Assembly: GCF_003314995.1 (NCBI RefSeq)
Contig: NZ_QNRH01000002.1
Coordinates: 682,001 to 746,000, forward strand
Direction of reading: 5' to 3'
DNA length: 64,000 nt
Source: Pseudochrobactrum asaccharolyticum
Lineage (GTDB): Bacteria > Pseudomonadota > Alphaproteobacteria > Rhizobiales > Rhizobiaceae
The position numbers and the translations under genes were made by a program. The notes under the pieces were generated by a model, which had not been told where the DNA came from, ran no database searches, and saw nothing but the letters and a program-made list of their open reading frames with translations. Within the stretch, counting starts at the first letter, position 1; every line of letters begins with the position of its first letter. Positions 55,555 to 64,000 of the stretch are shown here, piece after piece.

Positions 55555-56961
55555 TTACATATGAATCGGCTTGTCGTAAGTGGCCATTGCCGATTCACGA
55601 ACAGCTTCCGACATGGTCGGATGTGCGTGGCAGGTACGAGCCAGATCTTCGGAAGAACCGCCAAACTCCATCAGAACGGTCAGTTCGTGGATCATTTCAC
55701 CGGCATTGTAGCCGAGGATATGTGCGCCGAGAACTTTGTCGGTTGCTTTATCAGCCAGAATTTTCACAAAACCGTCTGTGTGCTGCATTGCACGTGCACG
55801 GCCATTGGCTGTGAACGGGAATTTGCCGACTTTATATTCAATACCGGCAGCTTTCAGTTCTTCTTCAGTTTTACCAACAGAAGCGACTTCCGGCTGGGTG
55901 TAAACAACGCTCGGGATCACATCAAAATTGACGTGGCCTTTCTGGCCGGCGATGATTTCTGCAACCGCAACGCCTTCATCTTCCGCTTTATGCGCAAGCA
56001 TCGGGCCTTTTACCACGTCGCCGATTGCATAAATGCCGGCAACATTGGTCTGCCAATGATCGTTGATCGCAACGCGGCCGCGTTCATCAAGAGCAACACC
56101 GGCTTCCGCCAGACCCAGACCATCTGTGTAAGGACGACGACCGGTTGAGATCAGCACAGCATCGGCTTCAAGGGTAACAGCATCGCCGCCCTTAACAGGT
56201 TCGAAAGTAACCTTGGCGCCAGTGCCGGATTTTTCAACAGCAGTCACTTTGGCGCTGAGTTTGAAATCCATGCCTTGTTTGGCCAGCATACGCTGGAACT
56301 GCTTGGAAACTTCGCCGTCCATGCCGCCGAGAATTTTGTCGAGATATTCAACAACAGTCACTTTTGAGCCCAGACGCGACCATACGGAACCGAGTTCCAG
56401 ACCGATAACACCGCCGCCGACAACAATCATGTTCTCAGGCACTTTGGTGAATTCCAGTGCACCGGTTGAAGAAACGATGATTTTCTCATCAATATCAACC
56501 TGAACACCTGGAATACCGGCAACATCAGAACCGGTAGCGATGATGATGTTTTTGGTTTCGAGTTCTTTGACAGAACCATCTTCAGCTGTAACCGACACTT
56601 TGCCTGCAGCAACAACTTTACCAAAACCGGTGAAAGCTTCGATCTTGTTCTTTTTGAACAGGAATTCAACGCCTGTGGTGTTGGCTTTTACAGTCGCAAC
56701 TTTATGACCCTGCATTTTCTCGAGGTTCAGCTTTGGCGCGCTAACTTCAACGCCGAGTGCGTCAAAGGAATGACCGGCTTCAGCAAAAACTTCCGAAGCG
56801 TGCAGCAATGCTTTCGAAGGAATACAGCCGACATTGAGGCAGGTACCGCCAAAAGTGCTGCGCTTTTCAACAACTGCCACTTTCAGACCGAGCTGTGCAG
56901 CTTTGATTGCTGCAACATAGCCGCCAGGGCCGGTACCGATGACTACGACATCGTAAGACAT
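55555..56961 (-). CDS. lpd: Dihydrolipoyl dehydrogenase of the 2-oxoglutarate dehydrogenase complex
   Basis: A 468-residue E3 flavoprotein that reoxidises dihydrolipoamide with NAD+. The FAD site is VVVIGTGPGGYVAAIKAAQLG, the redox disulfide is GGTCLNVGCIPSKALL, the NAD site is MIVVGGGVIGLELGSVWSRLG, and the C-terminal interface with catalytic His is ARTCHAHPTMSEAVRESAM. It is the last gene of the sucC-sucD-sucA-sucB-lysE-unknown-lpd cluster and ends at a clear terminator. Confidence 0.97.
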   Translation of the reverse strand: MSYDVVVIGTGPGGYVAAIKAAQLGLKVAVVEKRSTFGGTCLNVGCIPSKALLHASEVFAEAGHSFDALGVEVSAPKLNLEKMQGHKVATVKANTTGVEFLFKKNKIEAFTGFGKVVAAGKVSVTAEDGSVKELETKNIIIATGSDVAGIPGVQVDIDEKIIVSSTGALEFTKVPENMIVVGGGVIGLELGSVWSRLGSKVTVVEYLDKILGGMDGEVSKQFQRMLAKQGMDFKLSAKVTAVEKSGTGAKVTFEPVKGGDAVTLEADAVLISTGRRPYTDGLGLAEAGVALDERGRVAINDHWQTNVAGIYAIGDVVKGPMLAHKAEDEGVAVAEIIAGQKGHVNFDVIPSVVYTQPEVASVGKTEEELKAAGIEYKVGKFPFTANGRARAMQHTDGFVKILADKATDKVLGAHILGYNAGEMIHELTVLMEFGGSSEDLARTCHAHPTMSEAVRESAMATYDKPIHM

Positions 56962-57031
56962 TGCTTTATCCTTTTAACTCTTTTTAAGTCCGCTCAGGCA
57001 GGGGATTTCTGCATGAGGGAGAGGCTAACTT

Positions 57032-57565
57032 TTATTCTTCGGGTGTGCAGGCTTTAAAACGAAACACATCCCAGTTCAGCGGCTCGGCTGGTTTGACCTC
57101 ACCAAAATCATAGCTGTCCAGCATGCTGACAAAATCCGGCAGAAGAATAGCAGCTGCAGCCGGTTCGTCATTGCGGGGCAGAAACTCTGCATCTGCGCCA
57201 TCTTTAAGGGCATATACTACGCCCTGCCAGATCGTGCAGTCATCAATTTCATCTTCAGCAGCATCATCACCCGCACAATTATAAGTGATCATGGCTGTGG
57301 GACGCGTTGCGCCCTCTGTCCATTGCACGGTACCCTGTAATTTAAATTCAGGTTTTTCATTGGCAATGATCGTAAAACTGTTAGCGGACTGCTCATCCTC
57401 TTTTTGTACAGGGCTGAAAGTCAGCGTATAATTCTGGTTCTTGTCAGAATAGCTGGCGCGGTTCTGCATACAGGCTGCCGAAGCAACCGCTGTTGCAGTC
57501 AGCAGAATTGTGCAGCTTGCGAGACAGGCAAAAGTCTTTTTCAAAATGACTGTTCTGATAAGCAT
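57032..57565 (-). CDS. Secreted protein of unknown function within the suc cluster
   Basis: A 177-residue protein with a signal peptide (LKKTFACLASCTILLTATAVASAA, cleavage near Ala31). The mature protein has five Cys residues (ACMQNRASY, YNCAGDD, DDCTIW, KACTPEE) and an acidic stretch. I do not recognise a family. It lies between the LysE exporter and lpd with short gaps, so it may be co-transcribed with them. Confidence 0.7.
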   Translation of the reverse strand: MLIRTVILKKTFACLASCTILLTATAVASAACMQNRASYSDKNQNYTLTFSPVQKEDEQSANSFTIIANEKPEFKLQGTVQWTEGATRPTAMITYNCAGDDAAEDEIDDCTIWQGVVYALKDGADAEFLPRNDEPAAAAILLPDFVSMLDSYDFGEVKPAEPLNWDVFRFKACTPEE

Positions 57566-57628
57566 TGTTCCCTCACCGGGCTTTAAAAGTCTGATTTACA
57601 CCATTGGCCTGAAGCACAATGTGTTGTT

Positions 57629-58288
57629 TTAATGGGCTTGTTGGCTCGCAAGCTTAATGCCCAGGCCGATAAATACCATACCGGTCACACGATTAAACCA
57701 TGCGCCCAAAGCAAAAAAGCGTTTACGCACCGGTTCCAGCGTGAAGAACAGCGTTACAATCGCAAACCAGCCGATCACGACGATGGCGATCAACAAGCCA
57801 TAAATGCCCTGTATGGCAGCTGGTGTTTCATGGCTGACAAGGGATGAGAACAGGGAAAGAAAGAACAAAACGGCTTTCGGGTTCAGCGCATTGGTGATGA
57901 AGCCCATCGTGAAGCAACGCTTTGCGGAAATTGCCATTTGCTGTGGTTTTGCTGCTTCGCCGTCTGTCTGAATGATTTTCTCTGCATCGGCTGCATTGAG
58001 CGGTTTTTCGCGCAGCGCCTTGATGCCAAGATAAAACAAATAGGCAGCACCGGCCCATTTAATCAGCGAGAACAAAAACAGGGATTGGGAAACGATCAGG
58101 CCGATGCCGAGGATCGTATAGGAGATGTGGAACATCAACGATGCGCCGATGCCCAGACTGGTAATAAAGGCTGCACGGCGGCCATGCACAATGCTCTGGC
58201 GCACAATCAGTGCGAAATCCGCACCGGGCGCAACGAGCAGGATCACGAATACCGCCATCAGACCGGTAAATTCGATCACATACTGCAT
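57629..58288 (-). CDS. LysE/RhtB-family amino-acid exporter
   Basis: A 219-residue inner-membrane transporter with about six helices. It has VFVILLVAPGADFALIVRQSIVHGRRAAFITSLGIGASLMFHISYTILGIGLIV, AYLFYLGIKALR and GFITNALNPKAVLFFLSLFSS, the family signature. It probably exports an amino acid or derivative; the substrate is unknown. GGAG six bases before the ATG at 58288 decides the start. Its place between sucB and lpd is unusual for an exporter. Confidence 0.92.
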   Translation of the reverse strand: MQYVIEFTGLMAVFVILLVAPGADFALIVRQSIVHGRRAAFITSLGIGASLMFHISYTILGIGLIVSQSLFLFSLIKWAGAAYLFYLGIKALREKPLNAADAEKIIQTDGEAAKPQQMAISAKRCFTMGFITNALNPKAVLFFLSLFSSLVSHETPAAIQGIYGLLIAIVVIGWFAIVTLFFTLEPVRKRFFALGAWFNRVTGMVFIGLGIKLASQQAH

Positions 58289-58398
58289 GAAAGGCTCCGT
58301 GATTTTGGCGCACATCCCGAAAACCATCAGACAGTTTTCACAATCAAAATGTGCATTATAAAAAGAGAGAGCCGGATGGCTCAGAAATTATGCAGATG

Positions 58399-58427
58399 AA
58401 AAGAGCGCTGTTTTAAAAACAGCGCTC
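58399..58427 (-). terminator. Intrinsic terminator of sucB
   Basis: A 12-bp stem (GAGCGCTGTTTT/AAAACAGCGCTC) is followed by TTTT on the minus strand, just past the sucB stop. The lysE-unknown-lpd genes are therefore probably expressed separately or by read-through. Confidence 0.88.
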
Positions 58428-58439
58428 CTTGTCAGTTTA

Positions 58440-59681
58440 TTACAGGTCGAGAACCAGACGTTCCGGATCTTCCAGGCTGTCCTTCACGCGAACGAGGAAG
58501 GTAACAGCTTCTTTGCCGTCAACGATACGGTGATCGTAGGACAGAGCCAGATACATCATTGGACGGATAACGATCTGACCGCCGACAACAACCGGACGTT
58601 CCTGAATTTTGTGCATGCCGAGAATACCGGACTGCGGTGCGTTCAGGATCGGGGAAGACATCAGGGAACCGTATACACCACCGTTGGAGATGGTGAAGGT
58701 GCCGCCCTGCATATCAGCCATGGAAAGCTGACCGTCACGGGCTGCACGGCCGAGACGACCGATTTCTTTTTCGATTTCCGCAATCGACATCTGGTCAGCA
58801 TCACGAACAACAGGAACCACGAGGCCCTTGTCAGTACCGACTGCAACGCCGACATGCGCAAAGTTCTTGTAGATGATGTCTGTGCCGTCGATTTCGGCAT
58901 TAACAGCAGGAATTTCTTTCAGAGCATGGGTTACAGCTTTGGTGAAGAAACCCATGAAGCCGAGCTTAACGCCGTGCTTTTTCTCGAAGATGTCTTTGTA
59001 GCGCGAACGCAGATCCATAACAGCCGACATGTCGACTTCGTTATAGGTGGTCAGCATTGCTGCAGTGTTCTGAGCATCTTTCAGACGACGTGCAATGGTC
59101 TGACGCAGACGGGTCATTTTCACGCGTTCTTCGCGTGGTGCATCGCTGGCAGGCGACGCCGGACGAGCGGCAGCAGCAGGTGCGGCGGCTGCCGGTGTTG
59201 TGCCTTTTGCAAGAGCTGCAAGAACATCGCCTTTGAGAACCTGACCACGTTTGCCGGAACCGTCAACCTGATCATTGTTCAGACCGGCTTCAGCCATCAG
59301 CTTGGCAGCTGCCGGCGCCGCAGGCATGGAAGAAGAAGCTGCGGCTGGTATGGAAGAAGCGGTTGCAGCAGGAGCAGCAGCGGCTACAGGTGCAGCGGCT
59401 GGCGCAGCAGCAACAGGTTTGGCTTGAGGGGCGCTCGCTGCACCCGATGCATCGATCTGACCGAGCAGAGCATCAAGACCAACATTGTCACCTTCCTGAG
59501 CGGTGATTTCTGTCAGAACGCCGGAAACTGGAGCCGGAACTTCAATAGAAACTTTGTCGGTTTCCAGCTCAACCAATGGTTCGTCAGCAACGATCGCATC
59601 GCCAACTTTTTTGAGCCATTTGCCGATGGTTGCCTCTGTAACGGATTCCCCAAGGGTGGGAACGCGGATTTCGGTGGCCAT
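58440..59681 (-). CDS. sucB: Dihydrolipoyllysine succinyltransferase (E2) of 2-oxoglutarate dehydrogenase
   Basis: A 413-residue E2. The lipoyl domain (1-80) carries the lipoylated Lys in [16 protein letters not shown]; an Ala/Pro-rich linker (about 85-135) leads to the E3-binding domain [33 protein letters not shown]; the catalytic domain ends with [19 protein letters not shown], including the DHR-x-x-D active site. The ATG at 59681 starts [13 protein letters not shown]. It is 106 bases after sucA, with its own terminator. Confidence 0.97.
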   Translation of the reverse strand: MATEIRVPTLGESVTEATIGKWLKKVGDAIVADEPLVELETDKVSIEVPAPVSGVLTEITAQEGDNVGLDALLGQIDASGAASAPQAKPVAAAPAAAPVAAAAPAATASSIPAAASSSMPAAPAAAKLMAEAGLNNDQVDGSGKRGQVLKGDVLAALAKGTTPAAAAPAAAARPASPASDAPREERVKMTRLRQTIARRLKDAQNTAAMLTTYNEVDMSAVMDLRSRYKDIFEKKHGVKLGFMGFFTKAVTHALKEIPAVNAEIDGTDIIYKNFAHVGVAVGTDKGLVVPVVRDADQMSIAEIEKEIGRLGRAARDGQLSMADMQGGTFTISNGGVYGSLMSSPILNAPQSGILGMHKIQERPVVVGGQIVIRPMMYLALSYDHRIVDGKEAVTFLVRVKDSLEDPERLVLDL

Positions 59682-59787
59682 GGTTTTATCTTCCCTGGAT
59701 CTTAATCTTGTCAAATGAAACAGCGCTGATGCGCTTCGAAATTCAGTTGACCCGCTGACGATAATCAGCGGGTCAGAAAATTAAATT

Positions 59788-62784
59788 TTAAGAACCGAGC
59801 GCATCTTCGAGGAAGGCTGCGAGCTGTTCAAGATGCTTGGACATCAGACCTGTTGCAGGCGATGCAGCAGCCGGACGGCCGGCATAGCGGGCACGCGGAT
59901 ATTTTGCATCAATATGCGCCAGAACCCACTCCAGATAAGGCTCGATGAACGACCATGCGCCCATATTCTTCGGCTCTTCCTGACACCAGACGATTTCTGC
60001 ACCGCGGAAGCGGGACAGTTCGTTGATGAGAGCTTTTGCCGGGAACGGATAAAGCTGTTCAACGCGCAGCAGGTAGATATCGTCGATACCGCGTTTTTCG
60101 CGCTCTTCGTAAAGGTCGTAATAGACTTTACCGGAGCAGAGAACGACGCGACGGATCTTGGCATCTTTCTGCAGCTTGATCGGCTGATCCTTGAGATATT
60201 GTGCATCATCCCACAGCAGACGGTGGAACGTGCTGTCTCCGGACAGTTCGCTCAAAGAAGAAATTGCACGCTTGTGACGCAGCAAGGACTTCGGTGTCAT
60301 CATGATCAGCGGCTTACGGAAGTCGCGTTTCATCTGACGGCGCAGAATGTGGAAGTAGTTTGCCGGTGTCGTAACGTTGGCAACCTGCATGTTATCTTCC
60401 GCGCAAAGCTGCAGATAACGTTCCAGACGTGCTGACGAATGCTCAGGACCCTGACCTTCATAGCCGTGCGGCAGAAGGCAAACGAGACCGGACATACGCA
60501 GCCATTTGCGCTCACCCGAAGAGATGAACTGGTCGAAAACAACCTGAGCACCGTTGGCGAAATCACCGAACTGAGCTTCCCACAGTACCAATGCACGCGG
60601 GTCGGTCAGCGAGTAACCATATTCGTAGCCAAGCACAGCTTCTTCAGAAAGCATCGAGTTGATAGCTTCGTAGATCGCCTGACCCTTTTGAAGATTATTC
60701 AGCGGGATATAGCGGCTCTGATTTTCCTGATCGTAAAGAACAGTGTGGCGCTGCGAGAATGTACCGCGTTCCACGTCCTGACCGGAGAAACGGATCGGAT
60801 GACCTTCCAGAGAAAGGGAACCGAATGCCAGCGATTCAGCCGTTGCCCAGTCAATGCCTTCACCGCTGTCGATCATCTTCGAGCGATTGTCGAGGAAGCG
60901 CTGAATGGTACGGTGTACGTTGAAGCCTTCAGGAGTTTCGGATAGTTTTTTACCGATTTCCTTGAGTGTCTTCGCCGGTACGCCGGTTTTACCGCGACGC
61001 TGTTCATCAGCATTGTCAGCTGTGCGCAGACCTGCCCAAGCACCGTCCAGCCAGTCGGCTTTGTTCGGCTTGTAGTTCTGACCGGCTTCGAATTCTGTTT
61101 CCAGCTTATCGCGCCATTCAGCTTTCATCTGGTCGATGTCAGCCTGTGTCAAAAGACCTTCGCCAATCAGCTTGTCACTGTAGAGCTGTACAGTGGTTTT
61201 GTGCTTGCGAATTTCTTTGTACATCAAAGGCTGTGTGAACGCAGGCTCGTCGCCTTCGTTGTGACCAAAGCGGCGGTAGCAGAACATGTCTACAACAACC
61301 GGCTTATGGAAAGTCTGACGGAATTCGGTTGCAACTTTCGCAGCGAATACGACAGCTTCCGGATCGTCACCATTCACGTGGAAAATCGGAGCTTCAATCA
61401 TTTTCGCTACATCCGATGGATATGGCGAAGAACGGGAGAAGGCCGGATTGGTGGTGAAACCGATCTGGTTATTGATGATGAAGTGAACTGTACCGGCAAC
61501 GCGGTGACCGCGCAGACCCGACAGACCAAGACATTCCGCAACAACGCCCTGACCGGCAAATGCCGCATCACCATGCAGCAGCAGCGGCATGACTTTAGCG
61601 CGTTCAGTCAGTGGCACGATTTCATCACGGGTGCGGCCTGCCAGCAGATCCTGCTTGGCGCGGGCTTTACCCATAACAACCGGATTGACGATTTCGAGAT
61701 GCGAAGGGTTTGCTGTCAGTGACAGGTGAACCGAATTACCATCGAATTCGCGATCCGAAGATGCGCCCAGATGGTATTTAACGTCGCCCGAACCTTCCAC
61801 GTCATCCGGCGCATAGGAGCCGCCTTTGAACTCGTGGAAAATTGCGCGGTGTGGTTTACCCATAACCTGCGAAAGCACGTTCAGACGGCCACGGTGAGCC
61901 ATACCGAAGATGATTTCTTTAACGCCCATGGAACCGCCGCGTTTGACGATCTGTTCAAGAGCAGGGATCAGTGCTTCACCGCCATCGAGACCAAAACGCT
62001 TGGTGCCTTTGTATTTCACGTCGATAAACTGTTCAAAGCCTTCAGCTTCGATCAGTTTGGACATGATGGCTTTCTTACCTTCCGGTGTGAAAGCAATGCT
62101 CTTATTGGCGCCTTCGATGCGCTCCTGAAGCCAGGCTTTTTCAGCCGGATCAGAAATGTGCATGAATTCAAAGCCGATTGTCGAGCAATAGGTGCGCTTG
62201 AGAATATCGAGCATTTCGCGAACGGTCGCATATTCGAGGCCGAGCACGTTGTCGATGAAGATTTTGCGGTCAAAATCTGCCGGTGTGAAACCGTAATTTT
62301 CCGGTGCCAGTTCGTTATGATCATTCGGCTTTTCGGAAAGACCGAGTGGATCAAGATTGGCATGCAGGTGACCACGCATGCGGTAAGCGCGGATCATCAT
62401 GATCGCGCGAACGCTGTCGCGTGCTGCCTGTGTAATTTCTGCTTCGGTCAGAGCCGGTGCAGCAACAGCAGCTTTACCGCCTTTGCCTTTCAGCTTGTCC
62501 GAGATGTGCTTTTCAACTTCTGCCCAGTTGCCGTCGAGAGCATTGGTCAGCTCATCTTTTGGCGTAACAGGCCAGTTGCTCTTTTCCCAGGATGCACCGC
62601 GGGCATTTTCAAGCACATCCTGCCGGTTGTCACCGAGATTTGCGAAAAAATCACGCCATTCTGCATTAACCGAATTCGGATCGGTTTCATATGCAGCATA
62701 GAGCTCCTCAATATAGTCGGCATTGCCGCCATAGAGAAACGAGGTCAGGGCGAAAACGTCATTGGCTTCTTCTTGCCGTGCCAT
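59788..62784 (-). CDS. sucA: 2-oxoglutarate dehydrogenase E1 component
   Basis: A 998-residue thiamine diphosphate enzyme that decarboxylates 2-oxoglutarate and passes the succinyl group to lipoyl-E2. It starts MARQEEANDVFALTSFLYGGNADYIEELY, with FGMAHRGRLNVLSQVMGKP, LHGDAAFAGQGVVAECLGLSGL, NNQIGFTTNP, the ThDP-binding HVNGDDPEAVVFAAK and the C-terminal CQEEPKNMGAWSF. A GTG at 62805 seven codons upstream has a stronger AAGGAG site, so the N-terminus is uncertain. It lies between sucD and sucB, the usual alphaproteobacterial order. Confidence 0.97.
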   Translation of the reverse strand: MARQEEANDVFALTSFLYGGNADYIEELYAAYETDPNSVNAEWRDFFANLGDNRQDVLENARGASWEKSNWPVTPKDELTNALDGNWAEVEKHISDKLKGKGGKAAVAAPALTEAEITQAARDSVRAIMMIRAYRMRGHLHANLDPLGLSEKPNDHNELAPENYGFTPADFDRKIFIDNVLGLEYATVREMLDILKRTYCSTIGFEFMHISDPAEKAWLQERIEGANKSIAFTPEGKKAIMSKLIEAEGFEQFIDVKYKGTKRFGLDGGEALIPALEQIVKRGGSMGVKEIIFGMAHRGRLNVLSQVMGKPHRAIFHEFKGGSYAPDDVEGSGDVKYHLGASSDREFDGNSVHLSLTANPSHLEIVNPVVMGKARAKQDLLAGRTRDEIVPLTERAKVMPLLLHGDAAFAGQGVVAECLGLSGLRGHRVAGTVHFIINNQIGFTTNPAFSRSSPYPSDVAKMIEAPIFHVNGDDPEAVVFAAKVATEFRQTFHKPVVVDMFCYRRFGHNEGDEPAFTQPLMYKEIRKHKTTVQLYSDKLIGEGLLTQADIDQMKAEWRDKLETEFEAGQNYKPNKADWLDGAWAGLRTADNADEQRRGKTGVPAKTLKEIGKKLSETPEGFNVHRTIQRFLDNRSKMIDSGEGIDWATAESLAFGSLSLEGHPIRFSGQDVERGTFSQRHTVLYDQENQSRYIPLNNLQKGQAIYEAINSMLSEEAVLGYEYGYSLTDPRALVLWEAQFGDFANGAQVVFDQFISSGERKWLRMSGLVCLLPHGYEGQGPEHSSARLERYLQLCAEDNMQVANVTTPANYFHILRRQMKRDFRKPLIMMTPKSLLRHKRAISSLSELSGDSTFHRLLWDDAQYLKDQPIKLQKDAKIRRVVLCSGKVYYDLYEEREKRGIDDIYLLRVEQLYPFPAKALINELSRFRGAEIVWCQEEPKNMGAWSFIEPYLEWVLAHIDAKYPRARYAGRPAAASPATGLMSKHLEQLAAFLEDALGS

Positions 62785-62989
62785 TGTCCTTGCCGGAGTA
62801 TCCACTCCGTCTCCTTATACCGGCCATACCGGAAATTCTTCCGGTCCCGTTTTAAGTTACTGGTCTGTTGTCTCTGTATGGAAAAGTAGTGTTTTAAAAC
62901 TGATTTCCAATAGAAACGGGCATAAGTTTCATTTTAATCACCCGGTTCGGGGCTGGCTGTGCCTTGGGCCATGAACAGGGCTTTTTAGA

Positions 62990-63013
62990 GGCAGTCGCTG
63001 ATAGCGACTGCCA
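62990..63013 (-). other. Hairpin between sucD and sucA
   Basis: A 10-bp stem (GGCAGTCGCT/AGCGACTGCC) with loop GAT lies between sucD and sucA. It has no T tract on the minus strand, so it is not a clear terminator and may only protect the sucCD mRNA end or reduce read-through. Confidence 0.55.
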
Positions 63014-63035
63014 ATATTGTCGGAGTTCCAAGGGA

Positions 63036-63938
63036 TTAGCCTTTGAGAACCTCAACGAGTGTTTTGCCGAGCTGTGCAGGCGATGGGGAAACGCGGATAC
63101 CGGCTTCTTCCATAGCTGCAATCTTGTCCTCAGCGCCGCCCTTGCCACCGGAGATAACAGCACCGGCGTGACCCATGGTGCGGCCTTCCGGAGCGGTACG
63201 ACCGGCGATGAAGCCAACCATTGGCTTTGAACGGCCGCGCTTGGCTTCGTCTTTGAGGAACTGAGCTGCTTCTTCTTCAGCCGAACCACCGATTTCACCG
63301 ATCATAACGATCGATTTGGTGTTGTCGTCTGCGAGGAACATTTCCAGCACGTCGATGAATTCTGTGCCTTTAACCGGATCGCCGCCGATACCAACAGCGG
63401 TTGTCTGGCCGAGACCTTCATTGGAGGTCTGGAACACAGCTTCATAGGTCAGTGTACCGGAACGGGAAACAACGCCAACCGAACCTTTTTTGAAGATGTT
63501 ACCTGGCATAATGCCGATTTTGCATTCTTCAGGGGTCAGGATGCCCGGGCAGTTAGGACCGAGGAGACGTGATTTTGAACGTTCCAGACGCTCTTTCACA
63601 CGAACCATGTCCATAACCGGAATACCTTCGGTGATGCAGACGATGAAGCCGACTTCAGCTTCAATGGCTTCGATGATGGCATCAGCTGCACCTGCAGGCG
63701 GAACGTAGATTACGGATGCGTCTGCACCGGTACGTTCTTTAGCTTCAGCAACAGTTGCAAAAATCGGCAGATTTTCGCCCTTGGAACCGGTCCAGGTTTC
63801 GCCGCCCTTTTTAGGGTGGATACCGCCAACCATCTGGGTGCCGTAATATGCAAGCGCCTGTTCGGTGTGGAAAGTACCTGTCTTACCGGTCAGACCCTGA
63901 ACGAGAATCTTGGTGTCCTTGTTTACAAGAATAGACAT
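63036..63938 (-). CDS. sucD: Succinyl-CoA synthetase (ligase) subunit alpha
   Basis: A 300-residue subunit that with SucC makes ATP or GTP from succinyl-CoA. The CoA-binding start [29 protein letters not shown] is followed by [48 protein letters not shown] and the phosphohistidine region [22 protein letters not shown]. It lies three bases after the sucC stop region, so the two are coupled. Confidence 0.97.
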   Translation of the reverse strand: MSILVNKDTKILVQGLTGKTGTFHTEQALAYYGTQMVGGIHPKKGGETWTGSKGENLPIFATVAEAKERTGADASVIYVPPAGAADAIIEAIEAEVGFIVCITEGIPVMDMVRVKERLERSKSRLLGPNCPGILTPEECKIGIMPGNIFKKGSVGVVSRSGTLTYEAVFQTSNEGLGQTTAVGIGGDPVKGTEFIDVLEMFLADDNTKSIVMIGEIGGSAEEEAAQFLKDEAKRGRSKPMVGFIAGRTAPEGRTMGHAGAVISGGKGGAEDKIAAMEEAGIRVSPSPAQLGKTLVEVLKG

Positions 63939-63941
63939 GGA

Positions 63942-64000
63942 TCAATTTCCCTTCACTGCAGCAACGATTTTCTGTGCTGCATCGTCGAGATCGTCAGCTG
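63942..64000 (-). CDS. sucC: Succinyl-CoA synthetase subunit beta, C-terminal fragment
   Basis: Only the last 19 codons are in the window. They read ADDLDDAAQKIVAAVKGN and a TGA stop, matching the familiar C-terminal helix of SucC. Position directly before sucD supports the call. The rest lies outside the window. Confidence 0.9.
   Translation of the reverse strand, partial: ADDLDDAAQKIVAAVKGN

Noticed and set aside
59345-59455. Repeat-like tract in sucB
   Set aside because: It is the low-complexity Ala/Pro linker between the lipoyl and E3-binding domains, normal for E2 proteins.
58530-59705. Long plus-strand open frame of 391 codons opposite sucB
   Set aside because: It is the complement of an intact, strongly conserved sucB and its sequence is rich in Cys/Arg/Ser with no domain-like motif.
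61726-62889. Plus-strand open frame of 387 codons opposite sucA
   Set aside because: Shadow of the conserved sucA gene; no recognisable protein and no ribosome site.
62990-63013. Hairpin after sucD as an intrinsic terminator
   Set aside because: No T tract follows on the transcribed strand.
1-64000. CRISPR array, transposase or defence system
   Set aside because: No regularly spaced repeats, cas-like genes, transposase motifs or restriction/toxin genes were found on either strand.

Overview
The window reads as the origin-proximal part of the main chromosome of a Rhizobiales alphaproteobacterium close to Brucellaceae. The proteins and gene order look like Brucella/Ochrobactrum (chvI-chvG-hprK-EIIA-HPr; hisB-DUF2628-hisH-hisA-hisF-hisE-coaA; hslV-UPF0314-hslU; secB/dnaQ/coaE/aroE/maf/ppsR; hemE/hemJ/rho; mnmE/mnmG/rsmG/parA/parB/holA; sucC-sucD-sucA-sucB-lpd). 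Base composition looks nearer 50% GC than the usual Brucella value, so a Pseudochrobactrum- or Paenochrobactrum-like genus is my guess. It is not a firm identification.

Layout. 0.1-9 kb (minus strand): a DivL-type cell-cycle kinase, ahcY, the regulatory phosphotransferase proteins HPr, EIIA and HPr kinase, and the ChvG/ChvI envelope-stress two-component system. 9-12 kb (plus): pckA, the ribosome-rescue hydrolase arfB and a BON-LysM protein. 12-16.8 kb (minus): histidine biosynthesis and coaA. 17-20.7 kb (plus): HslVU protease and a DUF1402 protein. 20.7-23.7 kb (minus): Tim44-like, MltA, Smr and XRE genes. 24-25.4 kb (plus): fxsA and secB. 25.4-29.2 kb (minus): dnaQ, coaE, aroE, maf, ppsR. 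The 29.25-29.67 kb gap before hemE has a cluster of DnaA boxes and is the probable chromosomal origin. 29.7-32.7 kb (plus): hemE, hemJ, rho. 32.9-34.9 kb (minus): a DUF255 thioredoxin-fold protein. 35-41 kb (plus): mnmE, mnmG, rsmG, parA, parB, with several parS sites. 41-47 kb (minus): holA, then a TrpXYZ-like ABC importer, a HAD hydrolase, a flavin monooxygenase and tRNA-Arg. 47-55.4 kb: M20 amidohydrolase, DD-carboxypeptidase, CobW-type GTPase, TusA-like protein, L,D-transpeptidase, accA, xerD. 55.5-64 kb (minus): the 2-oxoglutarate dehydrogenase/succinyl-CoA synthetase cluster, with a LysE exporter and a secreted unknown protein between sucB and lpd.

How they work together. The window is mostly housekeeping. 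It combines replication initiation and segregation (origin, ParAB, parS), cell-cycle and envelope signalling (DivL, ChvGI, PTS), central carbon metabolism (pckA, 2-oxoglutarate dehydrogenase complex), and haem, histidine, CoA and shikimate biosynthesis. I found no CRISPR array, prophage, transposase or defence island.

The least ordinary signals are a canonical -1 slippery heptamer in rsmG where a frameshift restores the expected C-terminus, tyrosine at the phospho-acceptor site of DivL, parS-like sites scattered over more than 11 kb, tandem hairpin repeats between chvI and chvG, a perfect 18-bp inverted repeat that encodes the EIIA tail, and a short palindromic repeat that supplies a stop codon.
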